NCBI GenBank assembly: GCA_024734495.1
Contig: JALMQS010000187.1
Location: 16,988,455-17,052,454, forward strand
Length of the DNA: 64,000 nt
Reading direction: 5' to 3'
DNA from: Forficula auricularia
Taxonomy: Eukaryota > Arthropoda > Insecta > Dermaptera > Forficulidae
The position numbers were made by a program, and so were the translations under genes. The notes below the pieces were generated by a model. It ran no database searches and was not told the DNA's origin. It saw nothing but the letters and a program-made list of their open reading frames with translations. Positions 33,447-45,273 of the stretch are shown piece after piece. Each line of letters opens with the position of its first letter. The first letter of the stretch is position 1.

Positions 33447-33862
33447 TTTGGGAGTGGGTCAAAAATTTGAAAATTGAACTGAAACTTGAGATTAAAATAA
33501 AATATTAATTTTAAATATTATGAAAATAAATAGATAAATAAATAATAAAAACTCAATTTAATCAAAAAATTTTCTAACTAAATATTAACAATTTTTAAAT
33601 ATGATTATAAAGGGAATTTTTTTCCTAATCTAATAAAAGTTTAACTGAATGATCTGTCAATGAATTATATTTATTTCCAATATATCAAGATTCAAAAATA
33701 TTACTAACTTATTCATCATGCCAAGTTTAAACCTTTCTAGCTGATAAAAATTCGCAATTCACCAAAATATGCTTTCTAAGTCTTAAATAAGTTTTCATTT
33801 GTTCTTTAATTTAGCATTAACCGAAAATTTGCATTTCAGTGGAGCCCTTGTCTGTGTTGCAG
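33447..33862. other. ADSL: 3' end of the ADSL intron
   Basis: AT-rich with a pyrimidine-containing tract and the acceptor GTGTTGCAG at 33854-33862. An upstream alternative, GCATTTCAG (ends 33839), would also fit AG/G. The downstream site is preferred because it joins CHEQ to VRVLS without extra residues. GT at 33840 leaves the frame as EPLSVLQ, which the family lacks. Confidence 0.7.
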
Positions 33863-34111
33863 GTTCGTGTCCTGTCCTTAGAAGCCTCTGCCCAGGTGAA
33901 ACAGCATGGCCAGGACAACGATCTCGTCGAGCGAATTCGAAAGAGCGAATATTTCAAACCCATTCGTTCTCAACTTGATTCACTTCTAGATCCCGAAACG
34001 TTCATCGGCAGAGCCCCTCAACAAGTGGATGAATTCTTAGAAAAAAAAGTCGCACCGATCTTGGAAAAACACAAGGGCCGTATAGCTAAACCTGAGCCTC
34101 TTCATATTTAA
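33863..34111 (+). CDS. ADSL: Adenylosuccinate lyase, terminal exon
   Basis: It encodes 82 residues and a TAA stop, starting VRVLSLEASAQVKQ and continuing DNDLVERI, then YFKPIRSQLDSLLDP and FIGRAPQQVDEFL. This is the conserved C-terminal domain of eukaryotic adenylosuccinate lyase (human [35 protein letters not shown].QQV). In the homotetramer this domain packs beside the active site. It follows the exon at 12292-12487 in phase 0. Together the two exons give about 147 residues, close to the last third of the roughly 480-residue protein. G+C is clearly above the flanking DNA, as expected for real coding sequence. Confidence 0.94.
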   Translation, partial: VRVLSLEASAQVKQHGQDNDLVERIRKSEYFKPIRSQLDSLLDPETFIGRAPQQVDEFLEKKVAPILEKHKGRIAKPEPLHI

Positions 34112-34149
34112 ATTTCCTCTCTTTTTCTATTTTCTTAAAATTTATTAAA

Positions 34150-34159
34150 AATAAATAAA
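34150..34159 (+). terminator. ADSL: ADSL poly(A) signal
   Basis: Overlapping AATAAATAAA lies about 40 bp after the stop codon, and another AATAAA-like site follows at about 34172. This is the expected place for the 3' end. Confidence 0.6.
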
Positions 34160-34454
34160 AATCAATGATTTTAATAAAAAAATTCGTTCAACTGATTTCT
34201 CTTATTATACATTACTTATTTTCTCTTATTTCGCCTTTATTTTCCTAAATCTACTTTTATTCAACTCCTCAACCAATAACAAGTACGAATCCGGAATTGT
34301 CTCGAATATAGATCTAATATCTGGAAAAAACGAAGTTCATCATCTAAGCGTTTCTGGATTCATTTAAGAAATGACCTAATAAGGGATACATCTATTTCTG
34401 GACCCTAAGTAGAAGAAGATATATGAGTAAGTGTTAAAACGTGACCACTTTTTA
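34160..34454. other. Intergenic spacer
   Basis: No gene seen. CTCTTATTTTCTC-rich and AT-rich. Confidence 0.4.
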
Positions 34455-35165
34455 CTTTACCATACAGGGCATGGTCAAGTATTGAAATCGTGCATGAAAA
34501 AAGTGTTTTTTTCCCTTCTTTTTTCGAAATATCTCAAAAACGGCTGAAACTATTTTGATTAAAGAAATTGAGCGAAACCATGGCATTTCTCTACAAAAAT
34601 CTTCTACAAAAAAGTCCTAATAAGTGAACATCGAAAAAATTATGTTTTTCGAGACATTAATTGTTTTGTCAAAATGTTTGTTAGTCTGTCTGTTAGTCTG
34701 TGCGTTACCAAATTTTTGTGGACGAGCTAGCTCAGAAACTAGTGTGAATATCGGAACCAAATTGCACACGTAGTTTTGGTCCATTGAGATTAAGAGCTGA
34801 TTAGATTTTGGTGCATATCGACAAAAAATTAAGGGGGTGAAGGGGGGGGGGGGGTTAAAAATTAAAAATCTGAGCAAACTCAACCAAATTTGGTATACAT
34901 AATCAATGGGACCCCAGAAGTCTAAAAATGCAAAAACTAACCGCCCAAAATTGGGGTCGGGTCAAAAAATGAAAATATAGGCCCTTGTACCAAACTCAAC
35001 CAAATTTTGTATACATAATCAGTGGGCCCACAGTAATCTAAAAATGCAAAAACTAACCCCCTCCCCTACCTGATTATAAATAATTTTATTAAATATTAAA
35101 TATAAGTAAGGGGCCAGATTGTATGCTAAAGTCAAGTGGATGCCCACATCGGAACACGTCAGCTT
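34455..35165 (+). mobile_element. Family A element, copy 6
   Basis: Start TTTACCATACAGGGCATGG, then TCTCAAAAACGGCTGAAACT and TGTGGACGAGCTAGCTCAG; end GCTAAAGTCAAGTGGATG and ACACGTCAGCTTATTTT. It contains about two internal G-run units. Confidence 0.75.
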
Positions 35166-37020
35166 ATTTTTTTTAATTTTCATTCTTTTATTTTTTATCA
35201 TATAGGTATGGAAATTTTCTGGTACTAAAGAAAAGTTTATTTTCTACTTTAATGCATTTTGAATTATTATTAACAATATTTTTTAAATGTTTTTTGGGGT
35301 CTGAACGAGGTAAAACCATCAGTTTCTATAAAATTCGGCCTAAATGAAATATAAATTTTGTGACTTGCATAAATAAGACATGCGGTCACTTTATGGCCCT
35401 TGAGAGACTGTAACTATTTGTTGCCAGGATTAAATAAAATTGAAATACAAATTAAAAGTGCCAAATTAATATTTTTTCAGAGGAAAGTGTTAAAAATTGT
35501 ATGCTCAGCAATAATGTCCTGATGATGACCGGAACATTTTCCCCTTAATTTAAAATTAAAAACATCACTTAAAATTTGAATTTTTAGTTAAATCACACAT
35601 AATTAATTATAATTATTTATTGAACACGAATAAATATTACAATAAAACTACGACGTTTCGATCGACTTGTTCTGCGATCGTTCCCAAGTATGAGCATTGA
35701 GCACCCACTCTGATTTTTAACTATAAATTAAAATTTTAATCAAATTAATCACAAAAATAAAAGATTCAACAGCTTCATTACTAATAAAAATATTACTATT
35801 ATACCGCTTTTAAGGTAGTTCTTTCACAAATGCAAAAATTCAAGAAGTCTTTGAAACTTGGAATATCTACTCTTATTAAACGAGCAAAAATTGTATATTT
35901 ATTTGTTTGTATATATATTTGTTTGTTTATATATTTGTATCTTGGTTATATTTTGAAAACGACTCTACCGATTTTGATGAAATTCACGGGTTAGGGGTTT
36001 TTGGGGTGACAATTCGATCTGCCACGGTCTCATCTTCGACAAAATTGTTTTTGATGGGTTTTTTCGTAATCAAATTAATTATTCACAGGTAGACAAATCC
36101 CATTCTTAGGGTTTTAAAAAAGGTTTCCCTTTTCCTTTTATACTCAGGCAGACAATGGGTTGCCTTATTTGATTGTTCTAAAAGGCCTTGAAGAAGTATT
36201 GTGATTGTGGATTTTAACATATTTTGTTCTCCATAAACGTTAGAAATATTAATAAACGTTTTATAATTGTTTTTATAAAGAACTTTATTTATTTAATAGA
36301 ATAAAAAATAATCAAGAATTTATTTAAAAATATATTTCGCATAAGCAGGTCTCAATTTTCTGAAAAAACAACACATTTTGATAGGTTTTATTTATTAACA
36401 ATTGGATGAATAAAAATGAATCATATGGTTGAATCAAAACAGGTGCAGGAGTTGGGGTGTAGTGGTGGGGGATCCGGGGGTAGGGCGAGGATTCGGGGAT
36501 GGGGTCATGCGGGATGGGGGTTCAGTGGGCGAATATTTGTATTTTTTTTAATTTGAAAACGGCTCTCAAATAAAAATCGACCTTTTTATCAGAATTTTAA
36601 ATTAAAAATAATATTAAAATAAAAGTTTTAACTGAAGGAAGAAGCTACCGAGCATCGCTCGGTGCCTCCAGGTATAAGTCATTAAAAGCATAATACTTAC
36701 ACATACCTACAATTAAAATTTGAAGACGATTTACCACACCAAACATGAAATAAATGCAATTAAAAATGATATTTTTTACATAGGGTAGATAGGGAAAGGG
36801 TGGATATATGATCATTATTTTATTTTTTTTCATTGAAGGACTTCCCCTTCTTGATGAAAAACTAATATTTGTTAGAATAATATATTCGGAGTAACTTAAA
36901 AAAATCAAATTATTTACCACGTAGTTTTGATAAAAAACAAAAAAAAAACATATTTGGGTGATTATTTTTAGTGGAGGGGATATAAGCACAATGGCTTGGA
37001 AACGATCCGGCAAGTATATG
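35166..37020. other. Mostly AT-rich, with decayed repeat pieces
   Basis: A degraded hammerhead-like piece lies at 35652-35695 on the - strand: GAAAC at 35655-35659 and GTC at 35652-35654. Its stem is CGATC/GATCG, and the CTGANGA box is changed to TTGGGAA. A G-rich tract at 36440-36530 mirrors the C-rich tract at 18.4 kb. A hairpin CCGAGCATCGCTCGG is at about 36648. No gene was seen. Confidence 0.4.
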
Positions 37021-38365
37021 TTTTTTTTTTTTTTTTTTTTTAATGCAATCGAATGCAAGAAGGGGTGCACCAGTAAAGATGTAGCCCCTATGGATCTCGA
37101 AAGACCCTTGCATTACCGAAGAGAAGGGAAAGTTGTTTAAGTGAGAGGGTGTAGACGTAGGTGTCTATGCACCCTGGTTTTGAAGGTTTGAAGATCATAG
37201 GTGCTGGGAAAGATAGAGGCTGGGAGAGTTCCAGTTCCTTGAAGTCATGGGGATATATGAATTCGCGAATGAAGTGGTCCGGCACTTTTCTAATTTGACC
37301 GCGAAAGAGTGTTGGGAGTCGGCAAAACGTGTGCTGCGTGCAAAGCATGCTTTGGGGGGAATTATTGATTTTATCTCATCAGAGCACCTGCCGTGATAGT
37401 ATCTATAGAAAAGGGAAAGGGCGGAGACATCTCTTCGATGAGCCAGCGAGTCGAGGGAGTCGGTGAGGGTAGAATCGTCAATTAGCCTGACGGCTCGTTT
37501 CTGAATTGCATCAAGGGTAGCAAGAGAATATTTTGAGGCTCCTCTCCACAGATGAGAGCCGTATTCGAGATAGGGGCGGATTTGGGCCTTGTAGATGGTG
37601 AGAAGTTGTGGGGGTTTGTAAAATCGCTTGGACCTGAATAAGAAGCCAATCTTCCTTGCTGCAGATTTCGCCACAGAGGAGATGTGTTCATTCCAAGACA
37701 GGTCAGATGCGACAGAGACGCCCAACATGGATAGGCTGTCACACATTTTCAGGGTATTCGAATCGAAGTGAATAGCAGGGAAATCTCTATTTTCGCGCCT
37801 AGAAATTAGACAACATTGAGTCTTGTTTGAATTGAAGTTAACTAAATTTTGAGAGCCCCATTTATTCAGTTTGTCTAGGTCGAGAGTAATTGAGGAGGCA
37901 ATATTGATTCGATTATTCGGGAGAGAGGGTTTGCCGTGTAGAGTGCTATCGTCGGCGTAACAATGAGTGGGGTTTGCCGTTTGATCAATAAGGTCGTTTA
38001 TATAAATAAGGAAGAGTGTGGAGGAGATTACAGAGCCTTGGGGAACACCAGAGTTTGTGGAGAACGATTCAGAAGATGTTCCATCCACCACAACTTTTAT
38101 ACTTCGGTTTGTCAGAAAGCTTTCAATCCATTTGCGAAGTGTTGGTGTGAATCCAAAGGCTGGTAGTTTGGCAAGAAGATTTTTGTGCCAAACCTGGTCA
38201 AAAGCTTTGGAGATATCAAGGGCTACAGCGAGGGTTTCTTTTCCGGCCTCTAGAGTATTGTTCAAGGTGTGGGTGACATAGGTTAAGATGTCGCCTGTGG
38301 AACGATTTTGTCTGAATCCATATTGCCTATCGTGAATTAATTTATTGTTTTCTAAGTGATGAAGG
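37021..38365 (-). pseudogene. Non-LTR retrotransposon, RT domain, 5' truncated
   Basis: The reading frame is open from about 38392 down to the stop at 37195. It encodes the central and C-terminal reverse transcriptase: QYGFRQNRSTGD just upstream of the annotated start, ALDISKAFD (motif A aspartates), SGVPQGSVISSTLF and the catalytic YADD. LEYGSHLWRGASKYSLATLD follows. LINE similarity begins near 38365; the upstream endonuclease domain and ORF1 are missing. The minus-strand 3' end is the T-run at 37021-37042, so the element has a poly(A) tail. It belongs to the Jockey/CR1-like group (clade uncertain) and is the parent type of the fragments at 1.4, 4.4, 8.6, 12.0 and 43.7 kb. The RT is intact but the element cannot be autonomous. 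Confidence 0.9.
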
Positions 38366-39309
38366 ACGTGTATCCATATAGAGATTTCTTAGTGTGAGTG
38401 ATACAGTCACGTTAAAAAACATAACCTAAAATTTTAGTTCCGTTCATATTTATAGAGTGGTTAAGAGTCTAAAACTTTTTGTGTGGATTGTCGCGAAAGA
38501 AACTCCTTAACCAACACAAAACATTACCGAGCAACGTTCGGGCCGCAAGGTAAGTACTAGATAAAGTAAAAACTGGTAGGTGGTTAGTTGTATATATAAA
38601 TTTATTAGAAAGAACGGAGCCATTCTGCAAGGAGAAAGTATTCTCTTGTAGACTATTTATTAATTGCATTATATGATCCAATCCGGATATTAATGATTCA
38701 ATCTAAAATTTGCGGTTTGACCTACAACTTGTTAGGCGTTTTAAATATATAGCTAGAATGTGTTGCAGTTGTTGCAAATTCACAGGAAATGGCCATTAAC
38801 CAAGAATTAGTTTAATAGTAAGGGAAAAATATTGATTAGCAATCGACTGCTTGTATGTAGATCAGATCCCATGAGCTAATATTCGTTAATCTTATTCACT
38901 TGACCATTTGTCAAAATGTCAATAGCTTTTATTTTTTTATTTTTTTTATTTTTTTTTTTTTTATTTAAAATGACTTTCCAATCGAATGAATTGCTTCATT
39001 TAAAGAAATATCGATATTCTTTTATTTATTTATTAATTTCAAATAGTGAACCGGTTTTTATTTTTTATTTTTTGTTTTTATTTTAATTATTTTTTATCAC
39101 CTGGTAATTTTTGTCTTTTATGCAAATGACAAACTATAAACAAGTGACTGAGTGACAGGAATGGTTTTACTTATACATGGATCTAGATGTATGTATGTTA
39201 CTTGCAAAACCCGATTTTAGGACAAACTATAGGTACTTTTTCAACTTCAAGTTAAGATTAATCAAATTCAAAATGAAAACAATCAACTTTATAAAATAAT
39301 TTTTATAAA
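38366..39309. other. AT-rich spacer
   Basis: It includes a family F-like piece near 38525-38575 (GAGCAACGTTCGGGCCGC then GATAAAGTAAAAAC). No gene was seen. Confidence 0.4.
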
Positions 39310-40620
39310 AAAATAAAATAAAACCGACTTCAAAAAAATTAAATGCAACAAATAAAATAAAAAGAACTCAAAAATAAAATAAAATTCAAAAAAAAATATA
39401 AAATAATTATCTAATTTAGTTAAACTAAACGACGAAATATTAACATGAAATCACTTTTTGAAGTAGGTGCCAAAAATATACATTTTATGAATCGAACTCG
39501 ACGGATCCTACTTAGTACGTGTGGCGGGTACGCTCGCTTATATAGTTTGTTTAGCACCGACTTCAAAAAGTTATTTCATGTTAATATTTCGTCGTTTAGT
39601 TGTAACTAAATTAGATAATTATTTTATACCTTTTAGTGCATTTTATTTGATTTTTGAGTTCTTATTATTTTATTTGTTTCATTTAATTTTTTTGAAATCG
39701 ATTTTTTTTTTTTTAATTATTTTTATTTTTCTCTTTTTAATGATGTTATTAATAGCGACTTAATATAATACCTTGCATGCATCTCGTAAGAGAAAAGCGT
39801 CGAGCGAATGAATCAGAAAATGATAATTATTAATTAAATTTCTTTTTATAAAATTTTATTAAACCAATTATTTTACATTAATTAATGTATACCTTGTATT
39901 TTAGCTTCGATTCCGGAGATTGCTTCTCCACCATCGAGTGTCCTTATTCATATTTAGTCCTTGTTTTTAATAAGAGGAAAAATCTAATTAGATAAAAAAA
40001 CCTCTTTTCCGATAATTATTTCAATTCCATCAAGTCGATTGGATCATTCTCAAGCCCTCCAGAAAATGATAATAAAATTCTATTCATAAATATAGAAATT
40101 CTCTCTAAACGTTTGCGGGTTTTAAATGAATGTTTTAAGATTTTTTTATAAAAGATTTTATTTATTATAATTTCGATTATTTGAACATAAGAATTGGAGA
40201 TTTACGTTATTTCGTCATTGATCATATCATCAGAACTTGACCATATTAATATGGGACCACCCCTAAGGTACCACCTTTCCATTAAAAAAAGAATAATCGA
40301 AATCGGCCCACGTGTCAAAAAGTTATCGCTGAACATACATAAAATAAATAAATAAATAAATAGTTAGGTATCTTGACTATCTTGGATCTATACTGATCCA
40401 AACGCAGAAAAAAATCATTAAAATCGGTTCATAAACAAAGAAGTTATGCTTGAATAAACATAACAAAAATGGTCCAAATACCAATGAAAAAAATAGGACC
40501 AATCAGAAACTATATTGAACCAAATGCAAAAAAAATCATCAAAATCGGTTCACAATTGGGGAAGATATCAGGTAACACAGATAAAAAAAATTCAGTCGAA
40601 TTGAGAACCTCCTCGTTTAA
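39310..40620. mobile_element. Family B element, copy 7
   Basis: Palindrome arms at about 39317-39460 and 39555-39712, loop with ATGAATCGAACTCGACGG and GTGTGGCGGGTACGC. It then runs through CATGCATCTCGTAAGAGAAA, GAAATTCTCTCTAAACG and ATCATCAGAACTTGACC to the right terminus GAGAACCTCCTC at about 40600. A 240-bp segment (about 39825-40062) flanked by CAGAAAATGATAA interrupts the body; the same segment interrupts copy 8. Confidence 0.65.
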
Positions 40621-41330
40621 AAATGGGATTAGTCAATTTTTCTAAATGAAATAAGTCAATGGGAAAAATCACAAGGATGATTTCTATTGAATCTGAATTG
40701 TTATGGATAATTTTTATTCTATGTCAAAAAAGGGTTGTATTCATATTTTCTTCAATTCAAAGTGTTTGTAATTATCCTTAGACAAGCTATTGATTTTGAT
40801 ATACATATTAAATTGCATTTCATTTACTATTTATGTAATTGTATTCATAATTAATTGAATAAATATAAAAGACAAATGCCGAAAGTAGTAGCTTTAAAAT
40901 TACTATAGAAAACCAAGAGATGGTCATCTAACATACTAAATCCAATTCCGTTATGGATTATTTTTATAATGTCGGAAAGATTATTTCACCCATTCGGGAA
41001 TTGACCCCGAATGCCAAAAAATGCAATCCTGACACTTGCCTTAACCATCAATGTGTATATCAAAATATTCTAATAAAAATAGAGATGTTTTGCTGTATGT
41101 TGAGATTTAATATACAGCGACAGAGACATTTTTTAATGATGAAGATAATTTTGAGAGAAAGAATTTTATGCGTGCTATATGAAAGATGAATTACACTTCG
41201 ATGGGCAAGCTGAGTGCCTGGATTGCATTTTTTGGTATTCAGGTTCAATTCCCGAAGGGGTGAAACCACCCTTCTGATATAATAATAATAATCCAGAATA
41301 ATTCGAATTTAGTAGTTGATCATCTATTTT
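40621..41330. repeat. Spacer with an inverted repeat
   Basis: Arms at 40988-41033 and 41219-41264 share GGATTGCATTTTTTGG and TCAATTCCCGAA. GGTTCAATTCCCGAAGG resembles a tRNA B box. The rest is AT-rich. Confidence 0.6.
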
Positions 41331-42140
41331 TTTTTTTTACTTTACCATACAGGGTATGGTCAAGTATTGTAATCGTGAAAAAAGTGTTTTTTCCTTCTTT
41401 TTTTCAAAATATCTCAAAAACGGCTGAAACTATTTTGATTAAAAAAATTGAGCAAAACTAGGGCATTTCACTCTACAAAAAAGCTCTAAAGGTGAACATC
41501 GAAAAGATTATATTTTTCGAGATAATAATTGTTTTGTCAAAATGTCTGTTAGTCTATTAGTCTGTTAGTCTGTGCATTGACAAATCTTTGTGGACGAGCT
41601 ATCTCAAAAACTAGTGTGAATATCGAAATCAAATTTCACAAATACTTTTGGTGCATTGAGATTAAAAGATGATTAGATTTTGGTGCATATTTTGTGCGGG
41701 GTTAAAAATTAAAAATATAGGCCATTTGAGCAAACTCAACCAAGTTTTGTATACATAATCAGTGGACCCCCAGAAGTCTAAAAATGCAAAAACTAACCAC
41801 CCAAAATGGGGGAAGGGGAGAGGGTGGTTTTCAAAAAATTAAAATATAGGACTATGAACCAAACTCAATCAAATTTTGTATACATAATCAGCAGAACCCC
41901 AGAAGTCAAAAAATGCAAAAACTAACCGCCCAAAGGGGGGGGGGGGGGGTTCAAAAAAAAAAAAAATTTGCCCCCTTTGAAAAAAAAACAAAATTTTTTT
42001 ACATTTTCAGGGGGACCTCAGATGTAAAAATACAAAAAAAAACCCCCCCCCCCCCCCCTACATGATTATAAATAATTTTAGGGGCCTGGTTGTATGGTAA
42101 AGTCAAGTGGATGGCCACATCAAAACACGTCAGCTTATTT
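41331..42140 (+). mobile_element. Family A element, copy 7
   Basis: Start ACTTTACCATACAGGGTATG; body GGCTGAAACTATTTTGATTA; end GGTAAAGTCAAGTGGATGG and AAAACACGTCAGCTTATTT. It has three internal units with long G-runs (41937-41950) and a C-run (42042-42058), where sequence quality may be poor. Confidence 0.75.
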
Positions 42141-43108
42141 ATATACAAATTAAATAACTAATAAAAAACCCTAATTAATCTTTTAATTACTTTATTTATG
42201 AATCCCGAAATTCCCGAAAGAAATTATTTTGACGCCTTTTGAGATTTTAGAGTTTTTGGAGTTTTTAGAAAGTTTTAAAGGCTTAAAATCTTAATTTATT
42301 CAGAGTGAGGTGAACTTTACGAAAAACAATATCATTTTTATTTTAATTGTAAAAAACACATCCTTAACATCTTAATATTAAATACGGTCTTATACTGAAA
42401 TTTGCATTCAGTTACAGCAAAATTTTACTTTTTGATTTCTAATAAATCTGAGATTTATTAGCTTAATTTATAACTACTATATATGTCGGAGGGGTCTCGT
42501 CTCTATGGAGAGCTAGATTGGCGCTTAGGTTCGACTCCTTAAGGGGTGATCCGTCTGAGATATATAAAAAATAATATCGTTGACATCTTATAGTCCAGTC
42601 AAATTAGGTGAAAAATGGCACAAACAGGAAATAATTCCCAGTAAAGATTTTATTGTTGGAACACTTTTATTGGTACTCCAATATTACTACCCTAAGTTTT
42701 CCTTCAAATATGTGTTGTGGAAATTTTTCTACGCGCCTTTTCTTCTCAAAATGAGAAAATTTCGAGTTTTTTCAGTTTTTCTTGAATAACTCTATAACGT
42801 CTTGTCAAATCAAAAAGATATCTATTAGGTAAATTAAAGCTCTTTAAATTACGTGTAAAATGATAAAAATTCCATCTATTTAGTTTCAGTAGAATCGGTG
42901 TCAAAAAACAGCTCCCGGGATCACTTTTGAATATCCCTAAAACTCATCTTTTTTCAATTTTTCCCCATTTTGACCATGAAGGAGCATGTTTTCGACATAG
43001 ACCACTCTATACATTTTTAAACTAGATTAATTTTGCTACAATTTAAATAAAGTTTCATTCTAATTGGGATAATGATAACCCTTTGAGATTTTCGAATTTT
43101 CGAATTTT
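42141..43108. other. AT-rich spacer with a tRNA-like fragment
   Basis: Near 42485-42560, TCGGAGGGGTCTCGTCTC, GAGCTAGATTGGCGCTTAGG and GGTTCGACTCCTTAAGG resemble A- and B-box spacing of a SINE head. No cloverleaf can be drawn. No gene was seen. Confidence 0.35.
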
Positions 43109-43652
43109 TACTTTACCATAAGGGTATCGTGCATGAAAAAAAAAAGTCTTTTTTTCCCCTACTTTTTTTCGAAATATCTCAAAAACGGCTGAAACTATTT
43201 TGTGGACGAGCTAGCTCAAAATCTAGTGTGAATATCGAAATCAAATTTCACACGTAGCTTTAGTCAATTTAGATTAAGAGCTGATTAGATTTTGCTGCAT
43301 ATCGACCCAAAATTATGGGGGATGGAGGAAGGGGGGGGAGGTTAAAATTAAAAAGCCAACCAAATTTTGTATACATAATCAGTGGGACCCCAGAAGTCTA
43401 AAAATGCAAAAACTAACCACCCAAAAGGGGGTTGTATGGTCAAAAAATGAATATATGTGGCTCTTGTACCAAACTCAACCAAATTTTGTATACAGAATCA
43501 GTGGGCTCCCAGGAGTCTAAAAAATGGAAAAACTAACTCCCCCACTTCTACATGATTATAAATAATTTTATTAAATATTAAATATAAGTGAGGGGATTAG
43601 TTGTATGGTAAAGTCAAGTGGATCGCCACATTAGAACACGTCAGCTTATTTT
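43109..43652 (+). mobile_element. Family A element, copy 8 (internally deleted)
   Basis: Start TTTACCATAAGGGTATCG, a gap from the AACGGCTGAAACTATTTTG block to GTGGACGAGCTAGCTC, two internal units, then GGTAAAGTCAAGTGGATCG and ACACGTCAGCTTATTTTTG. Confidence 0.7.
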
Positions 43653-43709
43653 TGAGAATTTTAAAGTGTTAGAATCTTGAAAGAAATTATTTTTGGGTGT
43701 CTGTAAAAA

Positions 43710-43802
43710 AAATCTAAACTCCCTTGGAATGAGCAAAATGCCTGTGTCTCTAGCAAAATCTGCTTCAAGGAAACTGGCTTTCTATTCAGGTCCAGATCTA
43801 AT
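43710..43802 (+). pseudogene. LINE remnant
   Basis: CTTGGAATGAGCA...CTGTGTCTCTAGCAAAATCT then TTCAAGGAAA and GGCTTTCTATTCAGGTCCA parallels 1615-1690 of the first LINE copy, with deletions. Confidence 0.6.
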
Positions 43803-44378
43803 TCACATTAAATGATAAAAGAGAGAAAGAGAATGCATATTTGGAGTAGATCCTTTGATGATTAAATAATCAAGCGAGAAGAATTCTTCGAGATAGTAGG
43901 AAAGAGTGGGTAGGGGAGAAAGGGAGCAGGTGTTCCTCTGGCTCACACTCTTAAATGTACCACAAGCTAATATCCATATTTCACGCTTGTCCATTATCCA
44001 TTACTTGTGTGTTGCCAAATGCATTCAATTTCATTTCGTTGTCGTTCTATCGAACAGCTTAATCCTTTGAGAGCAATTCAATAAACAACGATTTATTACC
44101 CTATTTTCCGACAATGGGGGTGTGGAGTGGCCCAATCCTGGAGGTTCATTACAACATTTCTATCAAAAAATAACAAGAAAACATAATCAATAGATTAATA
44201 TAGGTACAGGGTACAGTCTTAATGACCCCGACTTGACCACCCACGCAATCACATTCTGCTAGTCCCACAAATCATTGATAAATAAGAATAATAGTAATAA
44301 TATATTTATATTTGTGAACAATTTTTAAAACTTGAACAGTTTAGGATCTTAGAGTTTATTTAAAAAATCTATTCATAA
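43803..44378. other. Unassigned stretch
   Basis: No recognised gene or repeat. The region around 44110-44260 is of higher complexity and G+C than most of the window, without an open frame. Confidence 0.35.
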
Positions 44379-45075
44379 GATCCTTATTTGATTCGATCGC
44401 GAATCAAATGCAGATGATTTTTGTCAAATATTAAGTGAAAATAATATCCGAATTTATATATTTCTAACTTGAAATAGTGAAGTTAATTTTCTCATTAACT
44501 TCAGACTCCAATAACTTCAACCAGCAGTAGTCTCGCGATATATATCTTGTTTAAAAAGAGCGATCAAAAACAATTTTTGTTAATGTGTTAATTATTCTTT
44601 TATTAATGGGAAAATTAACTTTACTATTTCACGTTAGAAATATATAAATTCGGATATTATTTTCACTTAATATTTGACAAAATCATCTGCATTCGATTCG
44701 CGATCGAATCAAATATAGGAAACTTATGATTAATTAATGGCAAACACCTAACACACGTGTTAACAGATCGGGCGCTCTGGACCGGAAGATTGAATATATA
44801 ACATCTCAGATTTCAAATTCATTTGGTGATCCATATCAGTGTTTGATATAAAAAGTGTCATGCGGACCAATGGCGAAAATGATGCTGGATTATAGCCAAA
44901 TGGATCACATCTTTTTCATTCTCTCTTGGTCCATACTTAAGACTCAGCAGACTCCAATAGCTTCAACCAGCAGTAGTCTCGCGATATATATCTTGTTTAA
45001 AAAGCGCGATCAAAAACAATTCTCGTTAATGTGTTAATTATTCTTTGATATATTAATGAGAAAATTAACTTCACT
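44379..45075. repeat. Inverted repeat plus 135-bp direct duplication
   Basis: Arms at about 44379-44500 and 44600-44720 share GATTCGATCGCGAATCAAAT-type sequence and AATAATATCCGAATTTATAT. The segment 44504-44640 (CCAGCAGTAGTCTCGCGATA, CGATCAAAAACAATT) is repeated directly at 44942-45075. Confidence 0.7.
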
Positions 45076-45273
45076 ATTTAAAAAATCTCTTCTTATTCGT
45101 CCACTTTGTGAATTATCGCATTATCATATATAGATAAATAAATAGCGATATTTAAAATATATTTTTTAAATGGTTAAATTTCAGCTATATTTTCAAAAAT
45201 AACTTCTAAAACTTTATAAGAGGTAAATGACGCACGATCGCTGAATATTTACTGCCATAGGAGGCCATTAGAC

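Larger units (their letters stand above)
12488..33862 (+). other. ADSL: ADSL intron (21.4 kb)
   Basis: The span between the two recognised ADSL exons begins GTCAGA and ends TGTGTTGCAG. It is nearly all repeats, plus a nested intact kinase gene at 30012-31007 on the same strand. No further ADSL exon is expected, because the two flanking exons join at adjacent residues of the conserved protein. Confidence 0.85.

Noticed and set aside
33839..33862. Upstream acceptor giving eight extra ADSL residues (EPLSVLQ)
   Set aside because: The family has no such insertion between HE(K/Q) and (I/V)RVLS. The acceptor at 33862 joins the conserved residues directly.
35652..35695. Hammerhead core with CGATC/GATCG stem
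   Set aside because: GAAACGTC and the stem are present, but the CTGANGA box is replaced by TTGGGAA, so it is not counted as a candidate.
37963..38281. Plus-strand frames over the LINE RT
   Set aside because: They are antisense to the RT domain with YADD and have no similarity of their own.
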